A DNA stretch of 64,000 bases, from positions 139,111-203,110 of the forward strand of contig NW_019774147.1 in assembly GCF_001039355.2 (NCBI RefSeq), in the 5' to 3' direction. A program made the position numbers and the translations under genes. The stretch's first letter is position 1, and the number at the start of each line of letters is the position of its first letter. The DNA is from Lingula anatina. Its lineage: Eukaryota; Brachiopoda; Lingulata; Lingulida; Lingulidae. Under the pieces are notes generated by a model. It ran no database searches. It saw only the letters and a list, made by a program, of their open reading frames with translations, and was not told the origin of the DNA. Below, in pieces: positions 1 through 33,296 of this stretch.

Positions 1-714
1 ACAACACAAAACTGTGAAATCCTAAATTTTTGTCAATTACAGGTGTCAATGAAGTTTTCATTGGGGCCTTTGAATTAAATTATGACAAGAAATGGGCTTG
101 GCTTGGGACTGGTAGAGAGCTGGCTTACAGTAACTGGAACACAGGTGAGCCATCAGACCACAAATTTTCATCAAACAACGAAAAGGAAGCATGTGCTGTG
201 ATGTTCACCTCTAATGGGAAATGGAATGACATCCTGTGTGACTCTCCAACTGAATTTCATAGTTTCATTTGTGAGATAAGATTACCATGAGAAATAGGAA
301 ATAAAAACACTTTAAAGAAATTAATAGTTAAAATACATCAGAGGCAAAAGTGATCAACTGAATTAAATTCAGCTTTCACACAAACATTAAGAAAACATGA
401 TATCAAATTTTCATGCAATCTTTAGTAGATGTTATATATCTTTGATGTATTTAAGACCTGGTCACATGGTAGCACTGGTAATTGTGTCTAATAGCCCTGA
501 GTGCCACATATGCTGTAGCGTGGGTTGTATTATCCCCAGGGAGATGAGAAAGAATTAGAATTGAAACCAATCTATAATTACCAGGCATATATTACACTAT
601 GTGCTTGATGATTTATGATATATTTCTGTGTATGCATGCAATATAAAACATAGATTGCAAAGAAAGAAAGAAATATACCGTACCTTTATAAACTAAGGTC
701 ACCATACATTATTT
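1..714. repeat. Duplicate of the C-type lectin 3' region
   Basis: This segment repeats 13742-14455 at a constant offset of 13741 bases, with only a handful of mismatches visible by eye (for example near 531, 573, 680 and 706). It covers the end of an intron, the last coding exon, the stop codon, the polyadenylation signal (300-305) and about 400 bases of flank. Similarity stops exactly at the single N at 715. The near identity and the N junction favour an unmerged allelic contig over an old gene duplication. Confidence 0.9.
43..290 (+). CDS. C-type lectin terminal exon, second copy (partial)
   Basis: This is the C-terminal half of a C-type lectin domain, the second copy of the exon at 13784-14031. 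A TTACAG acceptor precedes base 43. The frame enters in phase 1 and ends at TGA 288-290. It carries the EPS tripeptide, a W-N-D motif and three cysteines of the fold. The upstream exons are not in the window on this side. It is probably the other allele of the same gene; a true paralogue cannot be excluded without reads across 715. Confidence 0.8.
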
Positions 715-715
715 N
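715..715. other. Single-N contig junction
   Basis: A lone N marks the end of the similarity between 1-714 and 13742-14455. Two other lone Ns (33296, 41646) also sit at borders of near-identical duplicated blocks, so these look like scaffolding joins and not miscalled bases. Confidence 0.75.
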
Positions 716-2261
716 CTTGACCTGCGTTTTATGAATATTCATCAGCTCTGTGAATATAAAGCCAAAAAGTAAAACTGCCCTCCACTAATTGTGTTTACAA
801 GGAAAGTGCACGGCGCTGGCATCGGCATCGGCATCGCCATCGCCATCGGCGACGGCGACAACAGACGCAGGTGATGGCAATATGTACAGACACATCTGTG
901 TCTGTACATATATTAAAAAAAAGACAAGAAAGAGAAAAACAAATAGCAAAACTATTTTACATTTTTCAGAGTGCTTACAATAATTTACAGAAAACTTTGT
1001 AGGGGTCATTTTATCAAGCACTTAAATAAACCAAATTTATTTTGTTGCTAAGGTAGCATGCTGTTTAAAACCAACTATACTCATCATCTCCTTTTTATTC
1101 TAAGTTTATGTAATCGACAGTACATGGTTGTTGACTCATTTCAGTGGAATGTGGCCTTACAAAAACATTTTTAGCGTATAAACCATACACTACAGCTAGT
1201 ACAGAAGAAGAAGGAAGATGGAGTTTCACAGTGAGATCAAAAGTCCATAATATGCCAACTGTAAGTAAAAACATTTAACTTCCAAGGTTTACTTCCTTTT
1301 CAAATTTATTAAGCTGATTTTACTCCAAAAATACAAATAGTAGCTGAGGTGTATCTCATAATTGCATAGTAGTTCATTTAAGACTTTGCTCCATCATACC
1401 AAATAGTTCATTCAGCTAAGTGCTGTATTGGGATAAACAATTCCAGAATATTTTCTATTTTTTTCTATTTCAAAAATTAACACTGATTTGGAAATGTCCA
1501 AGTTTCAGAGTCACAAGACATTGCCCGGAGCCCAAGTTATGCTAAATCATTTTAGTGTTACTAAACAAGTCTCATTACACAGGATTTATAGGTTTTACAG
1601 ACAATGTACCTGTATTCAGCTGTGCTAAAAAGGCTGCCAAATGAAAAGTTCAGATAGCTAATGTACATTACACCAAGAATGTAACTTGATACAATTAAGT
1701 GAAATTTAGAGTTGCAGCACAGCAGATAAGTCATTCAAAGTCAATCGTGCAGAAAACATTTCAACCTACATATATATAATACAAGTATTCATCTTAACCT
1801 TCAATTTTGTTTTCTCCAGTATTTATACAAAGTAATAGTTGTAATAAAAAGCAAGATAATCTCTGAAAAGATATCACATTGCAGTAAATGCAGGTTGAAT
1901 ATCAGTAATTCTGCTTTCATAAATCTAATGCCCAACGGCTAGGCATGCTTTATACAACTATAGGCTGTAATTTCCTGCTCTACTGAACATGATGGAAATG
2001 ACAGCAAGGTGGAACTTAAGTCTTCCAACATCCTTGTATGATTCAGACTTAAATATCAAGCTAAACAGAATGATGTTCAAGTTATAAGGAAAGAAAATTT
2101 TAGTTTTTGGCTGCAACTACATTAAATCTTCACAGGTGAGTACAGTATTGATCTGTAGTGAAGAGGGGTGGGGAGAAGTGAAAAGCCACATTTTTGTAAA
2201 ATAATTTATCATATTCCTTATGTCTACCAGTTTCTTTCATTTTCTAAGGAACACTCGTTTA
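716..2261. other. Non-coding stretch with a GCATCG-type repeat and a perfect palindrome
   Basis: Mostly AT-rich, with no gene I recognise. Bases about 815-860 are a short array of GGCATC/GCCATC/GGCGAC hexamers, giving Asp/Ala or Ala/Ser dipeptide runs in chance frames. Bases 882-909 form a perfect inverted repeat with 13-base arms and a 2-base centre. The stretch should contain the missing 3' end of the minus-strand EGF gene, but I found no exon continuing its phase-2 frame. A candidate plus-strand exon is listed separately. Confidence 0.5.
1145..1260 (+). other. Candidate orphan internal exon
   Basis: An open stretch of 38 codons lies between a good acceptor (ACTCATTTCAG) and a good donor (ACT followed by GTAAGTAAAA). 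It enters in phase 1 and leaves in phase 0. The translation begins ECGLTKTFLAYKP and ends VHNMPT; I do not recognise it. A stop lies in frame just upstream of the acceptor, so it is not part of a longer open frame. It could be an exon of a gene cut by the junction at 715, or chance. Confidence 0.25.
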
Positions 2262-2424
2262 GAGACCATTCCCACAGATATTTAGATTGATCTATCCTCC
2301 TGGGGAGTCTCACTAGATTGCTGTGCGCGCTTGGCTCCCAGAAGCTGACAGCAATTTAGCGTGAACCCCCAGGGAGTTAGGTTGATCCAGATGGATCGAT
2401 CTAAATCTGTGGGAACCCAGTCTT
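2262..2424. mobile_element. Palindromic MITE, family A, copy 1
   Basis: The left end (AGAGACCATTCCCACAGAT) is an imperfect inverted repeat of the right end (ATCTGTGGGAACCCAGTCTT). The subterminal parts (GATTGATCTATCC and GGATCGATCTAAATC) are complementary as well, so most of the element can fold on itself. Related elements lie at 6366-6580, 21890-22124 and 25596-25850. It has no coding capacity. It lies 3' of the last EGF-gene exon I could place. Confidence 0.75.
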
Positions 2425-2487
2425 AGATGTTTTCAAACAGTACATATCACAGATACAGATATTATGTCAGACAATTATTGTACTTAC

Positions 2488-26302
<23,815 letters not shown>

Positions 26303-27135
26303 CCTAGAAAAAGGTTTGATTTTCTCCATTTATATTGACGATGAAAGCACACAAATGTAGCATCTTTCAAAATAATCTATTTCGGCACGACATCTATCCT
26401 TATCGCTGCACTTACGCTCTCAAAAATATACAATTCAGGTAAATTACAGAACGTAAACAATGCAAGACACATGCCGGAAGAGCAGACATGTTGTTGATCT
26501 CATGACGTCAGTTAGAAATCAAGATAAGACTCATGGTTCCAGTACGGGAAAATGTTAAAATGGGATTTAGATTTTTACCTTTTCTTACACAGTTATAAGT
26601 TTCATACTATACCCATCAAACCACTGAGGCTAAAACACATAAAGTTAAAGCGAGTTGAGGAGGGGTACGTCTTACTGTCGCACTCATAGAACTAACTTGC
26701 ATCTGCATGGCATGGCAGGGGTCTCCCCTTGAACTCAAGAGGTATTTCAAATGTTTGATAACAATTTGTGTTCATATTGATAAAGACAATGATGAAGACT
26801 ATACTATTTTAAGAACTGCACAAGTATTCGTTATGATTGTGCTGGTGGTGTCTTTGCCATTGTGCTGGCGTGTGTGTGGTGGTTGGAGGGGGGGGGGGAG
26901 CTTGCTCTATTTTTTTTTTTTACATAAGCCTAAGGCAAAGCTATTGTAAGCCTCCTGTAGTGTGAACTCTATGATAAAGATACTTTCTTAATTCAAAAAA
27001 TTCACTCAATCATTTCTGATGAAAAGATGGTTACAAATATTTTTTTCCAAATGCTCGATTTGATCATGTAAATCATTTGAAGTGGTTAAACAATGTATTA
27101 AAAATCATAAGTGTTAGTATTTCCATCATTCTAGA
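26303..27135. promoter_or_regulatory. Divergent promoter region between the EGF gene and ATPAF1, with a CRE palindrome
   Basis: About 830 bases separate the two divergent start codons. A perfect cAMP-response-type palindrome TGACGTCA is at 26503-26510, about 200 bases upstream of the EGF-gene start. An ETS-like CCGGAAG lies near 26474. A TTCTAG just before the ATPAF1 ATG could be the acceptor of a 5' UTR intron. Poly-G and poly-T tracts occur near 26890-26920. No TATA box is evident. Function is inferred from the motifs only. Confidence 0.4.
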
Positions 27136-29752
27136 ATGAACCACTTGCTGCAGCAGTCCAGAGCATCTGGTGTGTACTGCAGATGGCTGGCTACATTGCA
27201 GAGGTCTCACAAAATCTCAACTGCTGCAACAGCATGTACTCCACAGAAAGATGAAAAAGATCCCATGGAAAAACTACAAAAGAATCCCTATTTTGAAAAA
27301 TATAAAGGAAAAATTCATGATTTACAGCAGTAAGTTTAAGGCATATGTGATCTTCACAAGGATAGAGCTGTACCTGTTAGTTCCATATAATACCCTGCAT
27401 ATAATGTACTAGTACATGCATGCATTGCACAGTTAAATGTATTTTACTCCAATGCTTTAAATTTACATGTAGATGTAAAAAATTCCATAAATCAATATAG
27501 TTATTATTTAGAAATAACTACAGATTCATTTATTTTGTAAGAGATAGTGTAATGAATCTTACAGGTGTATTTTCGTTTACCTATATTCGACAGTTAAATG
27601 CAGTTATTAAAAATTATAATTGTCAGAAATTCCCCAGAAGAATTTGAATCTCGTCTGGAAGAATTTAAGAAAAAAGGGCAACCCAAAGAAAAAAAGGTTG
27701 AACCAAAGGCAAAAAAACAACCAGTGTCAGCAGCTGCTAGCAAGATGTCACAGACATCCAAACTATCTCAATTGAAAATGACTAAAGAAAAGGTAATTTT
27801 TACATGTATGTCATATCACTTTTTCAAACAAACCACATTTAGCAATACGTGAAAAAACATTTGAGCCTACTGACCCTTTAAGCCACTGGGATCTAAGAAT
27901 CTACTGTCTCAAAAGCAGAAACCATAGAAAGTAACTGAACAAGTTTACCACATTTCACTGCCCATTTGTCAGTTTTACTGCATTTGGTGTGAGACTGATA
28001 TTGATGTCACAGACTGTTTGCATCCTAAATAAGTTTCTGTTTTCTTTTCAGACACTTAATGACATTATGAAGGTTGATCTTCTATATGATAAATCTGCTC
28101 AAGAGATAAAACAGGTGAGACTTGGATGAAAATGTTTCTGACAGAAAAGATTTCTTATGTTTTTTTTAACACAACCTCTTTACCATATCCTTTCATGTGT
28201 CCAAGGGCCAATTATGTCAAGTTATGCACAAAAGTTTGTTTTATTTGTACCTACTAGTACACATTAATGGGAGAGAAAGTATTAGAAAAAAAATGTTGTG
28301 AATAGACTGCTTTTCCACTTTCTGTTTATATTTCAGATTTGGCAACAACACTTCAGTAAAAAGAAAAATACTGTATTTGCAGTTATCCCTGTAAGTAGAT
28401 CTAAAATTTAGATCTAGTTAATAAGTTTTAATGATATTAACTGAATAGAAAAAAGTATCTTACATTTATTTTCCATTTTTATTTGAAATGTTACTATTCC
28501 ACCAAGCATATGCATCCATCCATCATATTAAAAGATGGGAAAGATAAATTGCTTACTCCTTAAGATTTATTTTTACAGGTAAAAACTTATGAAGTTATAC
28601 ATGAGAGGTCATCAACTTATCCAATGGCAAGTTTTGTCTTTTACTTACTGTCTTGTTGTACTCTTTCAGGAACTCTATTTAGTAAAGTTCAGTGCAGTAT
28701 ATACTTAAATGAAATAAACAATACATGTTCATTGTTTCCACTTGATTTGCAACTTCATCACTTATCAGGATGGATGAAATTTAATGACTCAAAACTTTCA
28801 CTCAACAAAATTTTATGTTCCTGTTTAATATTTACAGTTTCTGTACACTCTGCCTAGAGGAGATGGCTATGAATTTTATGTAGCTTCCTTTAGTGGACAT
28901 GAATGCTACTTTACACCACTGATTGCATACCAGGTAATTTGAATTGGGAAATGAATTGTGTATTACAGTCAAAAATGATTGTTAAAATCAAAGGATGACA
29001 AAATAATAAAAATCAACAAAAGTATTTCAAATTGTTTCTTTCACAAATTGCCATTTTTTTAATAAATATATATATTTTTTTACATATTAGGCTCATCAAG
29101 CAGATTCCCCAGTTTGTTTAACTCTGCATCATTATTCAGAACTGGGAGATGAAAAAGGTAATGTTTAGTTTAAAAAGAAAATTGATTAGCAATTTAATTA
29201 ATTGTGGATATTATTTGCTTATAAGTGTTAAAGACAAACTTGAATTTTTAGAGTATTTTCTTATGCCTTAAAGATAGAAGAAAATGTTTTAAAAGATCAC
29301 AAGTGTTAGATTTTTTGAAAGAGAATAATATTTACATGGGATTATGCTTTTTTAGGAATTGTCTTGATGCATGGTGAATATAACAGTGATATTTTAGTAA
29401 GTATATGTTAAAACGAATTTTATGAATGTAGTTATTTTTTATTTATAACCCTGTGATTTGTTCTGAAATATCAAGGTTTTTAAAGTGTACATAAGCATTA
29501 TGCTCTACTAAATTTAAAGAAAATTTCCTTAAGCCACCTCAAGATATAAACTGTACACAAATTATGTAAATACAGCATGCATCCCTATTATTTTTGCAGA
29601 ATGCACAAGATGCTCAACTTCTTTGCCAGCAAGTACAGATTTATTATGGACCAGAGAGCACTAGCTATCATTTGGTGGAGACTTTTAACGAGCAGCCAGA
29701 TAATTTCACTGATCTTATATCACAATTAGAAAAAGTCTTGCCTTTGAGGTGA
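27136..29752 (+). CDS. ATPAF1: ATP synthase F1 assembly factor 1, first (complete) copy
   Basis: Nine exons (27136-27329, 27627-27792, 28052-28114, 28337-28390, 28579-28626, 28838-28933, 29091-29157, 29356-29396, 29600-29752) give 293 residues, all in phase. The family (yeast Atp11p) is a mitochondrial matrix chaperone that holds free F1 beta subunits for ATP synthase assembly. Matches to vertebrate ATPAF1 include [46 protein letters not shown] and GIVLMHGE, ending in VETFNEQP. The N terminus is basic and rich in Ser/Gln, fitting a mitochondrial presequence. Intron 5 has a GC donor (ATG followed by GCAAGT). It is followed by DNMT2 on the same strand, about 1 kb downstream. The partial copy at 33297-36280 is probably the other allele. 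Confidence 0.9.
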
Positions 29753-30803
29753 CCAGTACCAATTCAGAACATTAAAATGGTATGAAAAATTGCATGAATG
29801 TCAATTTTAGTGTTGTATGGAATGGAAAATACTAGTACAATACTTGTACATTTACATCCAAACCAGAAAGTATGCTTGGGACTGAGAATAGAAAGTTGAT
29901 TCTGTATTACATGTAATAACATAGACAATAGAATGAAAAAAATATGGGTTTCCTGTATTATCATCACCTGAAGCTCTGCTTTACTGAGGACGTATATGAT
30001 TAGAATAGAGTTAAAATAGAGTTTGAACATTCATTCATAAGAAGTTGATAGAAAACTGTACTGTTTGTTTATGCTAAGTTATTATACATGCAGTGCCAGC
30101 TATGCATCTTACAAGCAAAGTGAGGATGCAGAATTAAGCCTCATAAAACTGGATTTTTGAAAGATAATTGAGATTATTTTGATAATGATACATGTTCATA
30201 CCATTAGTGTCAGTACACGAAAACAAATATTGTTTCTAGTAATTGATTCTATAAAATTGCATTACGTCATAAATATAATGGGTGGGTATGGGTATGTCAA
30301 AAAGTGTGAATCAGTTTGTTTCTGTGTGACCTTTTTTTTTAGTATGGGAGTATAGTTACTCTGAACTTCGTTACTATGACATTATGATATATGTACACAT
30401 GTATATCTGCAAACCAACTGTAGAGGCCACTCATTAAAATATTGAGTACATTAATAGAACTGTCTGTTTCATTTTCTGTTGCTATTATTTACCTAGTGTG
30501 CACATACATGTAGAAGATGGGCCCAGTAAAATTTTCCAGCTAATTACCAGTACCAATATATCATATTGTGAGTGCATATACAGTACATCTTATCAAATAT
30601 GCACAAAATGAATTCTTTTTGGGTATTTTTAATAATAAATAAAAAGTCAGCAAATAAATTTTGTGAGTAATGAAACGTTCTGAACTTGCAAATGTAAAAT
30701 GCTGGAATAAATGATGCCTGTTGTGAAGTCTTGGATTTGCCGTAAAGGCTTTTCTTGGGGCACCATTTCCGTCAGGTGGCAGTGCACATAAACGAAAACA
30801 AAA
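29753..30803. other. ATPAF1 3' UTR / DNMT2 upstream region
   Basis: AT-rich with no coding frame of its own. Its counterpart is 36281-37243 in the second copy, nearly identical apart from small indels. It contains the start region of DNMT2 (GCGGAATTGG is inside the first exon just downstream). No clear TATA box. Confidence 0.5.
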
Positions 30804-32988
30804 ATGTGTGAACGTGTTATCGAATTCTACAGCGGAATTGGGGGAATGCACCTGGCTCTGAAAGGTAAAAAATTGAAGATCATGTTAATTATGATTCTCA
30901 GTAGCTCACAGATAATAATGAGGACGGGCTGAACCCAGTGATGGGCTCCGTGGCTGCTCTCGTCACGAGTATCATGAGTACTTCACTGTCTTCACCCTGT
31001 ACGTGGCTTGAAAAACGTGGCTCGCAATATTAATAACCCTCCACTCAGTTACCTGTACATATGCATATGCGTTTTTATGTCTCAACTGGTTGTTATAACT
31101 TCATCTGTGCTAAACTTCGGTAAGCACTATATAGGTTGTATCTGTCTAAAACTTGCATCTTAATTGTTATTTTCTTTTGCAGAGAGTAGCATTAAATATA
31201 AGGTTGTTGCAGCAGTTGATATCAATGATGTTGCAAATGAAGTTTACAAATACAACTTTCAGGACATCAACCTACTTCAGAGGAGTATAGAGGTACATTT
31301 GTTCACCCACCCACAGAGACACATACAGTATATTTCCACCACTTACCGCAGATTAATCAAATATGTAATCACCATAATACTTAATCATATCTCTCCTCAT
31401 CCACTTGCCTATGGTTGAGCCTTGTTTTGATTAGAGTCTACACCCAATTTGCCTTTAAAGTTATAATATAATGATAGGTCATAAGTGCAATAATTTCCTT
31501 TCTTGATTAATTATGTGTTGATTTCTTATTTTGGTTGTGTCTGATATGTTTTGATTAATTTCTCAAAATGAATTGTTTATATTCTTATGTATGATTATCT
31601 CCCTTATTTAGTCCATTAGTCTGAAGGAATTGAACAAACTTAGCCCAACCATGCTGCTAATGAGTCCACCATGTCAGCCATTCACCAGGGTGGGGCTACA
31701 GAAGGATATAGAGGATGCAAGAACTAACTCGTTTATCTACCTTTTAGAAACACTACCTAAGTGAGTATTCAAAGGGTTGACAGTTGCACTGCTATATGAT
31801 AACACACACCTTCATTTTTTCCTTCAAAACTTCACAGATGGATTCAGCAGAACCATTTAGCACTGTGATGTAATTGTGAGTTTCACCATTGAGTATATTT
31901 TCAGAATAGTGACTTAATTTTTGGAATTTGATGAATTTAATGTCTTAATGTTTCAGATTGGAAAAGTTGCCCAACTACATATTGATTGAAAATGTGAAGG
32001 GTTTTGAATGTTCCCAGACAAGAGACAAGATGGTTAGCACACTCAGAGAATGTGGCTACAACTTTCAGGTATATGTACGGTCCCTAAAAGGAACATTTGT
32101 GTCACATTTGATGTACTATAAGTTTACTTACACTACAACCACTGTTCACATCTGCCACCGTTGTTTATCCATGCAAAACTTCAACATGGCTACTCCTCAC
32201 TGAATGCCTGTGACATTAGCACTGGTCCCTGCCAAGTAACAGTAAAAATTGAAGCCGTGTTGGTAACAAAAATGTAGGTGTGTGCAGTTACTGGTCGCTG
32301 TTTTGTACCAGTGGTGGACCCATATATAGGCTTGATAGTTATTAGGGCAGACTGTTAGCTGCATAAGTATTAACTTTAGGGATAACAACTCTTCGTTTTG
32401 GCCAAAAAATGAATTATCCTGGAGTAAACAACAATTTTCCCATACTTACCAATGGTTAATGAATCCATTTTTACATTCAAAGTTAGTTCCTGGTTTTTTT
32501 TCTAAAAAGTTTTGTTTTTTGTTAAAATCTCTTAAGAGATTATAACACGGTATAGCCATCAATGGAGGTCACGTTGTCGAAAGACAAGCTCAGATATCAG
32601 AATAATAGCTATAACTGCAGTTTTTGTTGTAAAACAGAATATATTATATTTCTATGAGTTATTCACAATGTTTTTATTGTGAAATATAGATCTCATACGA
32701 AGAGTTATACTAGTAATCCCTTTAAGTATCTATGCCTTATTCAGTTGGAGCAGTTGGTTCTCCTAAACTACCCAATGTCAGGGTAGTTGTGGAATTTTAT
32801 AAGAAAGAACCTAACTTTATGTTTTTACTAAAATTCCATAGAGTAGTTAACTTATCTTTATGGTTTTTTAATTTCAGGAGTTCCTTCTTACTCCATTGCA
32901 GTTTGGTGTCCCCAACTCAAGGATGAGGTACTATATGGTAGCAAAGAAGAAACCTTTGACTTTTGTTTTTGATACTTGTGAGGGCAAG
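30804..32988 (+). CDS. TRDMT1: DNMT2/TRDMT1, first copy, 3' truncated at an assembly junction
   Basis: Exons 30804-30864, 31183-31292, 31612-31760, 31957-32068 and 32878-32988 encode the N-terminal catalytic half. The first exon gives the SAM-binding motif I ([13 protein letters not shown]), the third the PPCQPF catalytic loop (Cys78), the fourth ENVKGFE (Glu118) and the fifth the SRMRYY motif. The enzyme methylates C38 of tRNA-Asp in other animals. The remaining exons are absent: the sequence runs into the N at 33296 inside intron 5. Intron 4 carries a MITE (32378-32721) that the second copy lacks. Best read as one allele of the gene completed at 37244-40875. Confidence 0.85.
32378..32721. 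mobile_element. TTAA-flanked MITE, family B (DNMT2 intron 4, first copy only)
   Basis: Ends AGGGATAACAACTCTTCGT and, inverted, ACGAAGAGTTATACTAGTAATCCCT, followed by TTAA. About 344 bases, non-coding. The second copy of this intron has an uninterrupted GCTGTTAAGTATC at 38757-38769, so the site is empty there. The left junction is slightly rearranged (extra bases before the element). Nearly the same element occupies ATPAF1 intron 2 in the other copy. Confidence 0.8.
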
Positions 32989-33295
32989 GTGAATATCATT
33001 TATATTAAGAAATTAATTTTTTTTTCCGATGCATATAATAGGAAAGTTGTAATAAGGCTTATCAAGTTGAAACTGGTGCTTTAAGACTTATGCATTTAGG
33101 TGCCACTTTGTCCCAAGTCTTATGCATTTCAATCCTTTCAAATTGGCAGGTCTGTGCCTCTATATAAAAGACAAAGCCGTGTTCAGTTTATAATTTTTTC
33201 CATATATTTTTTCTAGCAATCTTTGTCTAATGCTTTAGTTTCATCACAGTTGCAACTGGAAAATTTATGTCTGGAAGTAATAAATCGCCTATTTA

Positions 33296-33296
33296 N
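33296..33296. other. Single-N contig junction between two copies of the ATPAF1-DNMT2 block
   Basis: Left of the N the sequence is DNMT2 intron 5. Right of it begins ATPAF1 exon 1, in the middle of a codon series. The block from 33297 repeats 27276 onward. The left sequence ends at a point that matches 39335 in the second copy. Confidence 0.85.

Noticed and set aside
785-1021. Frames with Asp-Gly/Asp-Ala or Ala-Ser runs
   Set aside because: Produced by the short hexamer array; no homology or splice context.
33228-33295. Extra DNMT2 exon starting after TTTTTTCTAG (QSLSNALVSSQ...)
   Set aside because: The equivalent at 39268 runs into a stop in the second copy and no donor is visible. Family alignment does not need it.
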